A stretch of 64,000 bases of DNA from Porphyromonadaceae bacterium UBA2751. GTDB lineage: Bacteria > Bacteroidota > Bacteroidia > Bacteroidales > Muribaculaceae. Positions 42,131-49,471 of this stretch are shown here, piece after piece (positions within the stretch are counted from its first letter, which is position 1; each line of letters opens with the position of its first letter). A program made the position numbers and the translations under genes. The notes beneath the pieces are model-generated. The model searched no databases and was not told the origin of the DNA. It saw nothing but the letters and a program-made list of their open reading frames with translations. Location: contig DEJJ01000006.1 of the NCBI GenBank assembly GCA_002353285.1, positions 34,033-98,032 on the forward strand, read 5' to 3'.

Positions 42131-42460
42131 ATGCCCTTCACCTCTCAAGAAAAAATCGCCATCGTGAGCCTGCTCATCGAGATTGCCAACGCCGACAGCA
42201 CTATCGCCTACGAGGAGATGATATCATTCAACCTCATCTGCCGCAGGCTGGAAATCGACCACAATTCATTTGTGGTGGGGCACGGACTCAAGTGCGAGCA
42301 TGCTATCGAGGTGCTCAAGACCATGACCGACGACAAGAAACTGGAACTCGCTAAACTCATGGTTGAGATCATCGACAGCGACAACCAGGCTGCCGACTCC
42401 GAGATTGCTCTGCTAAACCATGCGTGCCGAGCCATTGGAATCGACCGACTGTTGCAGTAG
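42131..42460 (+). CDS. TerB-like small helical protein
   Basis: A 109-residue all-helical protein resembling the TerB/DjlA N-terminal domain: EKIAIVSLLIEIANADSTIAYEE near the start and a second acidic helix pair KLMVEIIDSDNQAADSEIALL. TerB folds bind metals through such acidic residues and serve varied stress or membrane roles. No tellurite-resistance gene is nearby. It lies alone between terminators and a lipoprotein gene. Confidence 0.7.
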   Translation: MPFTSQEKIAIVSLLIEIANADSTIAYEEMISFNLICRRLEIDHNSFVVGHGLKCEHAIEVLKTMTDDKKLELAKLMVEIIDSDNQAADSEIALLNHACRAIGIDRLLQ

Positions 42461-42503
42461 GGGCCGCCATTTTAGCTTTTTTGTGAAATTAGGCTTGCGA
42501 TTT

Positions 42504-42535
42504 TTTGCCGTTTTCAACAAAAAGCAATAATTTTG
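42504..42535 (+). promoter_or_regulatory. Promoter of the 42565 lipoprotein gene
   Basis: TTTG at 42504-42507, 20 bases, TAATTTTG at 42528-42535: exact consensus. Transcription would begin about 20 bases before the ATG. Confidence 0.68.
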
Positions 42536-42564
42536 CACCCTGTTAACGACAACGCTATAATATA

Positions 42565-42978
42565 ATGAGAAGAATTTTACTGCCAATATCGTCACTGATT
42601 GTGATATCGATAGCATCAACATCGACTTTCACCAGCTGCAAGCCTGAGAGCAAGCCAGCCGACACTCTGCTCGATACAGCTGTCATCATGCCTGCTGCTA
42701 CTGAAATCGATTCGGCTCAAGCTGGCGTTGACAGTAGTGCCACAGCCACTGGCATCAAGTCTGTTACTGGCAAGGTGGTCGATGGCGCTATGAACAGCGT
42801 CTTTGTCGAGATTGAGCCTGGCGAAGCCGAGGAATTCTCTTATTCGCAACTCGACCGCAACAATAGCGACGTGTTCTACAACTGGTCAATCGACGATGAA
42901 ATCACCATCAATTATGTCGAGGTTGAACGCGGTGGCGAGCTGGTCGACAGCGTGGTCAGCATCCAGAAGGCTGAGTAG
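42565..42978 (+). CDS. Putative lipoprotein, unknown function
   Basis: A 137-residue protein with a signal sequence and lipobox-like STFTSCKPES (Cys near residue 28). A Thr/Ala/Asp-rich linker follows, then a compact beta-rich C-terminal domain (SVTGKVVDGAMNSVFVEI, and SIDDEITINYVEV), which could be an OB-like barrel. No family recognised. The promoter lies immediately upstream and tRNA-Gly follows. Confidence 0.72.
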   Translation: MRRILLPISSLIVISIASTSTFTSCKPESKPADTLLDTAVIMPAATEIDSAQAGVDSSATATGIKSVTGKVVDGAMNSVFVEIEPGEAEEFSYSQLDRNNSDVFYNWSIDDEITINYVEVERGGELVDSVVSIQKAE

Positions 42979-43035
42979 CTTTTACTTGCCTTCTTTATTT
43001 TACAGGGTACCAACAATAACAGTAGCAATACAATT

Positions 43036-43111
43036 GCGGTAGTAGCTCAGTTGGTAGAGCATCAGCTTCCCAAGCTGAGGGTCGCGGGTTCGAGCCCCGT
43101 CTACCGCTCCA
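43036..43111 (+). tRNA. tRNA-Gly(CCC)
   Basis: A 76-base tRNA with all four arms: acceptor gcggtag/ctaccgc, D-arm with agctcagttggtagagc, anticodon arm tcagc-ttcccaa-gctga giving anticodon CCC (reads GGG, glycine), and T-arm with gggttcgagcccc. The CCA end (43109-43111) is encoded in the DNA. No other tRNA is adjacent. Confidence 0.95.
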
Positions 43112-43168
43112 ATTAATGAAAAGAGCTTGGTGAAATAACTTGAAAAACACGCACTTTCACATCACAGC

Positions 43169-43372
43169 ATGAAAACTAAGAAAAGAATAATATCACTCCT
43201 CATTGCAATGATGGCAATCGCAGCAATGCCGCTTGCCACGAGCTGCAATTCTAACCGCAACATGACCTATGAGGACGGCATGTTCGACTACAACGAGGTC
43301 TACGACGACGTCACCAGCGACACTTTCCAGCTCAATAGCGAAATCGACAACGACGACCAGGAACGCTACTAA
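43169..43372 (+). CDS. Small lipoprotein, unknown function
   Basis: A 67-residue protein with a clear signal sequence and lipobox-like LATSCNSN (Cys at residue 26). The mature part is about 41 residues, very acidic (EDGMFDYNEVYDDV...), and probably disordered. It is followed 42 bases later by the stop of a convergent gene. Confidence 0.65.
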   Translation: MKTKKRIISLLIAMMAIAAMPLATSCNSNRNMTYEDGMFDYNEVYDDVTSDTFQLNSEIDNDDQERY

Positions 43373-43414
43373 ACCAGCAGCGTCACTCCCTTTTCTTTAT
43401 TATACAACTTTTTC

Positions 43415-44386
43415 TTACTTCCCAACGGGATTATTTACCACATTGCTCGGATTGCCTTCCATGAAAGTGCGCACGTTGTTAACCACCACATCCATCAGGC
43501 GCTGGCGTGCCTCAGGGCTGGTCCACCCTATGTGGGGTGTGAAGTAGCAGTTCTCGAGCTGGAGCAGTGGGTTGTCGGCAGCAGGTGGCTCCTGGCACAG
43601 CACATCGACGGCAGCTGCAGCTATCACGCCATTCTTCAATGCAGCAGCAAGGTCTTCCTCAACGATGAGGGGGCCGCGGCTGGTGTTGATGATCATGGCA
43701 CTGGGTTTCATCAGGGCCAAGCGGCGGGCATTCACTATGCCGCGTGTCTGGGCAGTGAGTGGGCAGTGCAGACTCACCACGTCGCAGGCGGCAAAGAGCT
43801 CGTCGAGCGTGTCAACTCGCGTGACATATTGCGGCAGCGCCTCTTGTGGCTTGCTGGTAAAGGCGAGCACCTTCATCCCCATGGCTGCAGTGATGCGTGC
43901 CACTGCGCCGCCAATGTTGCCCAGCCCCACTATGCCCATGGTCTTGCCTTCAAGCTCGATGAAGGGCGCGCTGCAGTAGGTGTAGTCGATGCTGCGGCTC
44001 CACACGCCTGCTCGGGCTTCGCGGGTGTAATGCTCGGCGTGGGTGGTCATGTTGAGCAGGTGGGCAATTGCCACTTGTGCCACCGAGGCGGTGCTGTAGG
44101 CCGGCACGTTGGTCACAATGATGCCGCGCTCGTTGGCAGCGTCAATGTCCACAATGTTGAAGCCGGTGGCTATCACGCCTATGTACTTGAGGTTGGGCAG
44201 CGCCTCAATGAGCTTGCGGTCAAATACCACCTTGTTGGTCAGCAGCGCGTCGGCTGGCAGTGCTCTCTCGATGATTTCCTCGGGCTTGCTGCGTGGATAC
44301 ACAGTCACGTCGCCCAGTCTCTCCAGTGGCTCCCACGACAGGTCGCCTGGGTTGCCCACATATCCGTCAAGGACTACAATTTTCAT
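43415..44386 (-). CDS. D-isomer 2-hydroxyacid dehydrogenase (glycerate dehydrogenase-like)
   Basis: A 323-residue NAD-dependent dehydrogenase. It starts MKIVVLDGYVGNPGDLSWE, has the Rossmann loop GIVGLGNIGGAVA (near residue 149), and the catalytic Arg, Glu and His in NTSRGPLIVEED, DVLCQEPP and FTPHIGWTS. It resembles glycerate dehydrogenase/hydroxypyruvate reductase. ATG 44386 is chosen over upstream codons because a promoter with TATTTTTG on the minus strand (44437-44430) lies within the longer reading, so transcription begins after those codons. Confidence 0.9.
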   Translation of the reverse strand: MKIVVLDGYVGNPGDLSWEPLERLGDVTVYPRSKPEEIIERALPADALLTNKVVFDRKLIEALPNLKYIGVIATGFNIVDIDAANERGIIVTNVPAYSTASVAQVAIAHLLNMTTHAEHYTREARAGVWSRSIDYTYCSAPFIELEGKTMGIVGLGNIGGAVARITAAMGMKVLAFTSKPQEALPQYVTRVDTLDELFAACDVVSLHCPLTAQTRGIVNARRLALMKPSAMIINTSRGPLIVEEDLAAALKNGVIAAAAVDVLCQEPPAADNPLLQLENCYFTPHIGWTSPEARQRLMDVVVNNVRTFMEGNPSNVVNNPVGK

Positions 44387-44429
44387 GATAGTTGTGTGCT
44401 TTGTTATGTCGGTTACTAATATTTTGGTG

Positions 44430-44460
44430 CAAAAATAGTCACTTTCGGTCAAAAAAACAA
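44430..44460 (-). promoter_or_regulatory. Promoter of the 2-hydroxyacid dehydrogenase gene
   Basis: Minus strand TTG (44460-44458), 20 bases, TATTTTTG (44437-44430). The upstream box overlaps the terminator hairpin of the preceding minus-strand gene. Confidence 0.5.
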
Positions 44461-44490
44461 CCATCCCAAGCTAAAAACTCGAGATGGTTG
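44451..44490 (-). terminator. Terminator of the calycin/PCMD-protein gene
   Basis: An 8-bp stem on the minus strand (44490-44483 with 44465-44458) followed directly by seven T residues (44457-44451). It lies 38 bases after the stop at 44529. Confidence 0.82.
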
Positions 44491-44528
44491 AGATATGTTG
44501 TGTGGTCGTGGTGCCTGGGGCAATGCAC

Positions 44529-46367
44529 TTAGCGCACTACCTTGGTCACGGTGCCATCACAGTGACGCACGATGAGGATGCCACGGGCGGTGCTCGACAC
44601 GCGGCGGCCGCTGGCGTCGTAGTACTCGGCATTGTCGCTGCCAGTGGTGCGCAGCTCGTCAATAGCTGTCACTGTGCCGTTGCTTATCGTGAGCAGGCGT
44701 GGAGCATTCTGCACGTTGCTCTGGATGGGCAGGTAGCAGCGGTGGGCGGCAATTGTGGCGCCATCCTGAGACAGAATAAACTGGTTGTTATAGAGCAGGT
44801 AGCCGTTGTTCATTGTCTGCTCGGTTGTCGAGCCACGCAGCAAGCTGCTCACCTGTTGAGTGCTGCCACTATAGGGTGTGGTAGTAATCTCGCTTGCGGC
44901 GGTAGTGCTGTGCAGCAGCACTCCCACATTGGCGGGAAGATATTCCACCAAGCTGATGCTGACGTTGTTGCCGTTTATGGCATCTACCACACTGGCTGTA
45001 ACGTTCTCGGGCAGTGCCAAGTCTTGGTCGCCATACCAGGTTGCCCACTGGCGGCCTTCGCCAAAGCTCACGCCGTCGAGAGTAATCGTGGATTGTGCAG
45101 GTTTTGTGTAATTGATGGTGTACATCTTCACGGTGTTGAAGTCGTTGCTCACCACGGCCACGATGAGCTTGTAGCTCCCGTCCTCGGTCTCGAAGGCTTT
45201 CTTCACCAAGTAGGCATGAGGACTAACGTAGGTGGCGTCGATCTCGGCATCGGTGAATGTCTCGCCAGCAGCAAGTTCGAAGTTATACTCATGCACATCC
45301 TGCGAGAAGCCTTCAAGCGCCTCACCCTTAACGGTGATGCCGGTGATGGCAGCGTTATAGACCAGCGCAATGTCATCGACGTAGAGGGCATCGCCACTTG
45401 CGCCACCACCAGGAGTGCTGCTGGTCGAGAATGTTACCAGCAAAGCGCGGCCGGTGAGGTTGGTGTTGATGTAATTAAAGTCCACAGTGTGCTCTACCCA
45501 GCCGGCACTCATTTCAATGTTCTCAAGATCCTTGGCGGTAGCGAGCTTATTGGTGTAAGTCTTGTCCTCGGGGTCTTGATAAGGGCTACCATCGGTGATG
45601 ATAGCGCTCATCGAAGCGCGGTAGTTGCTATTCTTAGGAGTGAACTTAGTCCAGAACTTGATGGCGTCGGGGCGGCCGTGCATGATGGTGTAGAATGGAT
45701 CACCATTAGCGTCGGTGTTGGTATCGCTGATGCTCATCTTGCTGCAGTTGGCGGTGTTACTAGCAAAGATGCTTCCAGCATTCAGGCGACCGGTGGTCAT
45801 AGTGCCATTGCCAACTACCCCAAACTTGCTTCCCGAAGTCATTAGAGCACTATAGGTACCTGAGTGGCAGTCTGTATTTTTCCCCAATGAGCCAGGTGCG
45901 TTACTTGCTAAACCGCCAGTGGCGCTCGCGAAGCCGTGCCAAGCAAAAGGCTCGCCATTGTCCTTGAAGTTCTCGAAGCCGCTGTTCTTGATTTGGTAGC
46001 CGGTGGTCTCACCGTCTTGGGTGAACGTTAGGGTCTTGGTGGTGCCTTGTGGGGTCAAGATGTCGATATTGGCTCCCAGGGCATATTGGTTGAAGGCGAT
46101 TACGGCATTTGCCAAGCCGCCCTCTATCTGTTGGCTTGTGACGATAGTGGTCACGCCATTGGTAGTAGTGCCTTGAGCAGTAATCTCCACTTTGCCAATT
46201 TGGCTAAAGCTGCCAAAGGTGACAGTGTAGTAGTTGTCGCCACTCTGGCTCACGGTCACTGCTGCCGGCAGGTCAAGGCCATCATAGTGGATGGTGCCAG
46301 GATAGTCGGTGGCCAATACAGCCAGTGCAGTCACTGCAGCGAGCATTGTGGAAAAGAGTTTTTTCAT
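44529..46367 (-). CDS. T9SS-exported calycin-like/PCMD protein
   Basis: A 612-residue exported protein. The signal peptide (MKKLFSTMLAAVTALAVLA) is followed by a calycin-like domain (about 20-125), a PCMD-like domain starting NSGFENFKDNGEPFAWHGF (about 128-335), a beta-sandwich module, and a type IX secretion CTD ending YYDASGRRV...GILIVRHCDG...KVVR. This tail directs transport across the outer membrane and attachment to surface A-LPS (family knowledge). The opening ATDYPGTIHYDG matches the ATDYAGKITVSI of the next upstream gene, so the two share the N-terminal domain. Confidence 0.82.
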   Translation of the reverse strand: MKKLFSTMLAAVTALAVLATDYPGTIHYDGLDLPAAVTVSQSGDNYYTVTFGSFSQIGKVEITAQGTTTNGVTTIVTSQQIEGGLANAVIAFNQYALGANIDILTPQGTTKTLTFTQDGETTGYQIKNSGFENFKDNGEPFAWHGFASATGGLASNAPGSLGKNTDCHSGTYSALMTSGSKFGVVGNGTMTTGRLNAGSIFASNTANCSKMSISDTNTDANGDPFYTIMHGRPDAIKFWTKFTPKNSNYRASMSAIITDGSPYQDPEDKTYTNKLATAKDLENIEMSAGWVEHTVDFNYINTNLTGRALLVTFSTSSTPGGGASGDALYVDDIALVYNAAITGITVKGEALEGFSQDVHEYNFELAAGETFTDAEIDATYVSPHAYLVKKAFETEDGSYKLIVAVVSNDFNTVKMYTINYTKPAQSTITLDGVSFGEGRQWATWYGDQDLALPENVTASVVDAINGNNVSISLVEYLPANVGVLLHSTTAASEITTTPYSGSTQQVSSLLRGSTTEQTMNNGYLLYNNQFILSQDGATIAAHRCYLPIQSNVQNAPRLLTISNGTVTAIDELRTTGSDNAEYYDASGRRVSSTARGILIVRHCDGTVTKVVR

Positions 46368-46415
46368 GTCTTTTTCTTTTTTACTGATAGATTATTACCT
46401 ATTAAAAAAGTAGTA

Positions 46416-46589
46416 GAGGCTGTGTCATGATTAATAAGTCACGCTTCGCGTGAGAAATCATCCAAAATCCTTTCAAATCAAACAAATAATTAATTTTCTT
46501 AAATTCAATAAATTATATTCTGTTTTATTTGTAAAGATTTGTTAGATTTCTGCGCGAAGCGCACTAAACCAGAATTTTGACACACTCTC
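46416..46589. mobile_element. MITE-like element with imperfect terminal inverted repeats
   Basis: A 174-bp noncoding element. Its left end (46416-46459) and the reverse complement of its right end (46545-46589) agree at gag..tgtgtca, then at cgcttcgcg, then gaaatc, with a variable stretch between. Each arm contains a small hairpin (tcacgc-ttc-gcgtga; tgcgc-gaa-gcgca). The ends resemble the GAGxxTGTGTCA type termini of some IS families. No obvious target duplication is seen and no transposase is present. Confidence 0.55.
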
Positions 46590-46616
46590 GTCACTATTAA
46601 GCCTTCTGCTGCAAGC

Positions 46617-47180
46617 TTATCTGCCGAGCAAGATATTATAGATTGCAGTAACGTCGCCCGCAGTTACCGAGCCGTCATTATTAACGTCGCCATACACGCC
46701 GCTGCCCTGGCCTTCTTCCTGGGTGTTGAACTTCACGTTGATAAACTGCTGAAGAATGTTCCTCATGTCGATATCAATATCAGCCTTAGCATTAGTGCCA
46801 TCGAATTGGGCTGTCATGATTATTGGCGCTCCACCTACTTCATCAAGACCAGGACCAATCCAAAAAGGAATGTTGGGGTCATCGCCCTCTGTGATGTGAA
46901 CAACTTGGTCGGCAACAATTGTGATGAGGCCATTGACTGGGTAACCTTTCATGTTATCGAGAACGATGTTGCCTACGCCTATCTGACTGTCACCATTGAC
47001 AAGGACGAAGTTTTTGATGCTTAGCTTGTAAGTCTCGTCAGCATTTTGGGTAATGCTGATGGTGGCATCTTGTGTTCCACCTTCTCCATTGATTGAAACA
47101 GTGATTTTACCGGCATAGTCGGTAGCAAAAGCGCTCACTGAAAGAGCTGCTGCTGCAAATAGTGTAAATAATTTCTTCAT
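46617..47180 (-). CDS. Exported calycin-like protein with half-dockerin end
   Basis: A 187-residue protein. After the signal peptide (MKKLFTLFAAAALSVSAFA) comes a single calycin-like beta-barrel domain (about 20-150) with ATDYAGKITVSI and a repeated strand pattern. The last 25 residues hold one dockerin-like calcium-binding repeat (YGDVNNDGSVTAGDVTAIYN) and then ILLGR at the very end. A full dockerin has two such repeats, so this is a half. Probably a periplasmic or surface protein binding a small ligand; the ligand is unknown. Confidence 0.8.
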   Translation of the reverse strand: MKKLFTLFAAAALSVSAFATDYAGKITVSINGEGGTQDATISITQNADETYKLSIKNFVLVNGDSQIGVGNIVLDNMKGYPVNGLITIVADQVVHITEGDDPNIPFWIGPGLDEVGGAPIIMTAQFDGTNAKADIDIDMRNILQQFINVKFNTQEEGQGSGVYGDVNNDGSVTAGDVTAIYNILLGR

Positions 47181-47237
47181 GATTTAATCGTTTAAATTTA
47201 GAATGTTATTATTACTTTGTTTAACTTTAATTCGTTA

Positions 47238-48023
47238 TTATTTAAACCTATAGGCGATGCCTATTGTTCCGTAAATTGGGTAGAGGGTTTGGTCAAGGGT
47301 CTTGAAGCTGCTCTTGAAGAAACCACTCAAGCCCCAGTTGAGGTCGGCATAGATTCCAAAACGGCGAGCGAAGAAGTAGTCAACGCCCAGTCCCATGCCC
47401 CACTGCACCTTGCGCACGTCGTCTTTGAAATCGTAGTTGCCACGTTCTTTCTCATCGGTGCCTAACAGCACCTTTGCTCCTGTTGGGTCGTTGACACGAA
47501 TGTAACCGTCATAGGCAAATCCGTCGAAGCCACAACTGGTCAAGTAAGAGAAATAAGGGCCGAACTTGAGTTTCCATTTGTCGCTGAATTTGAATACTGC
47601 CTGAATGGGAATTGTGAAAGTCCATTGAAAGGCATGACTGTCGTTTTTACCGGTAAATACGCCTTCCATCGATTGGCCATCTTGAGTGACTTCCATGTGG
47701 TAGCTTTTCACATCGGCATCGATGTGCATTGCCTTATTCTCGAAATGAATTCCGGCAAGCACACCCCAACGCTCACTGGCTGGCTTGATGAAATCGGCAC
47801 CAAATGCCACATTGGGCTGAAGAATGAATTTGTTGAGTTTTCTTATCTCGGAGGGCATGCCCATCGGGGCTGTGCCACCAATCGAGTAACCCAGGCGGCC
47901 ATATCCTTCCACGTTGCGGAAGAAGTTCTTCAGGTTTTGGCACCCTCCATCGTTGGGCATAATGGCCCACGCACTCATCGAGGCTATTATAGCGATTAAT
48001 AGTGATGTGATATATCGTTTCAT
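47238..48023 (-). CDS. Outer-membrane beta-barrel protein (PorT-like)
   Basis: A 261-residue outer-membrane protein with a Sec signal peptide (MKRYITSLLIAIIASMSAWA) and alternating strands typical of an eight-stranded barrel. It ends with the aromatic C-terminal signal IGIAYRFK that is recognised by the BAM machinery. ATG 48023 opens with the signal peptide; upstream codons overlap the neighbouring lipoprotein gene. It starts 26 bases after that gene's stop and is likely cotranscribed with it. Confidence 0.8.
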   Translation of the reverse strand: MKRYITSLLIAIIASMSAWAIMPNDGGCQNLKNFFRNVEGYGRLGYSIGGTAPMGMPSEIRKLNKFILQPNVAFGADFIKPASERWGVLAGIHFENKAMHIDADVKSYHMEVTQDGQSMEGVFTGKNDSHAFQWTFTIPIQAVFKFSDKWKLKFGPYFSYLTSCGFDGFAYDGYIRVNDPTGAKVLLGTDEKERGNYDFKDDVRKVQWGMGLGVDYFFARRFGIYADLNWGLSGFFKSSFKTLDQTLYPIYGTIGIAYRFK

Positions 48024-48049
48024 CTTAAAGTCTGATAACTGATTACTTA

Positions 48050-49216
48050 TTATTCTTTCTCTTCGCAAGTGAGTTTCACCATGTCGACCTTCAAGGTGCT
48101 GCCCACAGCGCCTTCAAAGCTTGCTCCCTCTATGCTCGATGAGAACACAATGGTCAGGTTGTAGCCTCGGTTGGCAAGAATGTCGGGGTTAATATCTTTC
48201 TTATATTCATACTCGATGTCAAATTTTACCCATTGACCGTTAGTCTCATTCACATTCTTCACGCGTGCCACAGCCACAATATTGTCGCTTGAGAGCACGT
48301 TGTCGCCATAGAGAACTATAGGATTGCCGTTGCGGTCGTGATTAATGTAGAGTACTGAGTAGATGTCGCCAGCATCGATGCGTTCAGGATGTTCAACAAA
48401 GTTCTTGTCGGTGAAGGGTGCACTTGGACTGTATTGATAGTAGCCCGAGAGCCTTATTGGTTTTTGAGTGAATGGAATTCCGAATTCGGTGGCTTTCAAT
48501 GGCTGCATCAGGCCGGCAAGCATGTTGAATTTTCCTAAAAATAGGTTGCCTGCTGCAATAGGCTTGCCAAAAGTGTGTCCCATAGGACCCGTGTCTCTTG
48601 TGACAAATTGAACTCCATGACCATCATAACCGTTCTCCAGCACAAATGTTGGATATTCATTAGCAGCCGAATTGCTGTTTGCAATATAGAAACCATAGTT
48701 GCCTGTGGCCCAATCGTTTCCTAGACTGCCGTCAGGTAGCACGTTGTGCCACACATAGAATTTATGGTAATCTTTGTCAAGCTCAAAATGCTCGAAATCG
48801 AAGTCGATTACTGATGTGGTGTAACGCGCCATGCGATTGCACGATACTGAGTATTTGCGGCTCCACTTGCCATCCTGCGAGGTGACAATGTAGGTCACGG
48901 GGCCTTTGCTGAAGTCGTGCGCCGATCCACTGGTAGGGGTGATGGTGGCGCCAGCAGTGATTTTGAATTGAGGTGCAAATGCTGTCACATCGGCATCGTC
49001 GCGCATTGTGAACACAATCTTGTCCTCGGTGCTGAGAACATTGAGTAGTGTGTCATTTGCATTGTAAAAACTCGCCTCTAAGTCATCTACATGTACCCAT
49101 GCCTTCTCGATGTCGCACTCGGCGTTGAGTGGCTCGTCCTTGAAGCACGATGTGGTGGCAGTTGCCAGGGCCACAAGTGCCACAGCCACAATTGTGTTAT
49201 GATTGAAAAATTTCAT
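48050..49216 (-). CDS. PCMD-domain lipoprotein
   Basis: A 388-residue lipoprotein. The lipobox ATTSCFKDEP (Cys near residue 23) is followed by NAECDIEKAWVHVDD, the usual opening of PCMD proteins. An Ig-like domain with DDADVTAFAPQFKITAGATI precedes the C-terminal PCMD domain (putative carbohydrate metabolism, PF13201-like), with ASFYNANDT..., YYQYSPSAPFTDK and KFDIEYEYKKDINPD. ATG 49216 is the right start, since TATCTTTG on the minus strand (49266-49259) is the likely -7 box. The domain is found in gut Bacteroidales; its ligand is not established. Confidence 0.8.
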   Translation of the reverse strand: MKFFNHNTIVAVALVALATATTSCFKDEPLNAECDIEKAWVHVDDLEASFYNANDTLLNVLSTEDKIVFTMRDDADVTAFAPQFKITAGATITPTSGSAHDFSKGPVTYIVTSQDGKWSRKYSVSCNRMARYTTSVIDFDFEHFELDKDYHKFYVWHNVLPDGSLGNDWATGNYGFYIANSNSAANEYPTFVLENGYDGHGVQFVTRDTGPMGHTFGKPIAAGNLFLGKFNMLAGLMQPLKATEFGIPFTQKPIRLSGYYQYSPSAPFTDKNFVEHPERIDAGDIYSVLYINHDRNGNPIVLYGDNVLSSDNIVAVARVKNVNETNGQWVKFDIEYEYKKDINPDILANRGYNLTIVFSSSIEGASFEGAVGSTLKVDMVKLTCEEKE

Positions 49217-49349
49217 TTCAGATATGTCGTTTTTAACAATAAAAGTCAATTCAAGCTGCAAAGATAGTGATTTTTTTCAAATTAGCCACAATTATCACGC
49301 TATTAATTGAAATATTAATAATTTATAATATTTACTTGAATGATTATGG

Positions 49350-49379
49350 TTGATTTGTGAAATATTTATTGTATATTTG
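49350..49379 (+). promoter_or_regulatory. Promoter of the CapD-like gene
   Basis: TTG at 49350-49352, 19 bases, TATATTTG at 49372-49379. The leader runs about 85 bases to ATG 49472. Confidence 0.5.
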
Positions 49380-49471
49380 CGCCGCATATTTTTTTGAAGG
49401 TCACTTTCAAGCCGTCATTTCCCCATTTTGCTTGGGAGTGGTCGTTATGTTTTTGTTAGCTTATTTACTGA

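Noticed and set aside
43036..43111. Attachment site or integrated element at the tRNA-Gly gene
   Set aside because: No duplicate of the tRNA 3' end, integrase or composition shift is seen nearby.
44484..45845. 453-codon open frame on the plus strand opposite the calycin/PCMD gene
   Set aside because: The minus-strand product has a signal peptide, domains and a T9SS tail. The plus frame crosses the minus-strand terminator and has no features of a protein.
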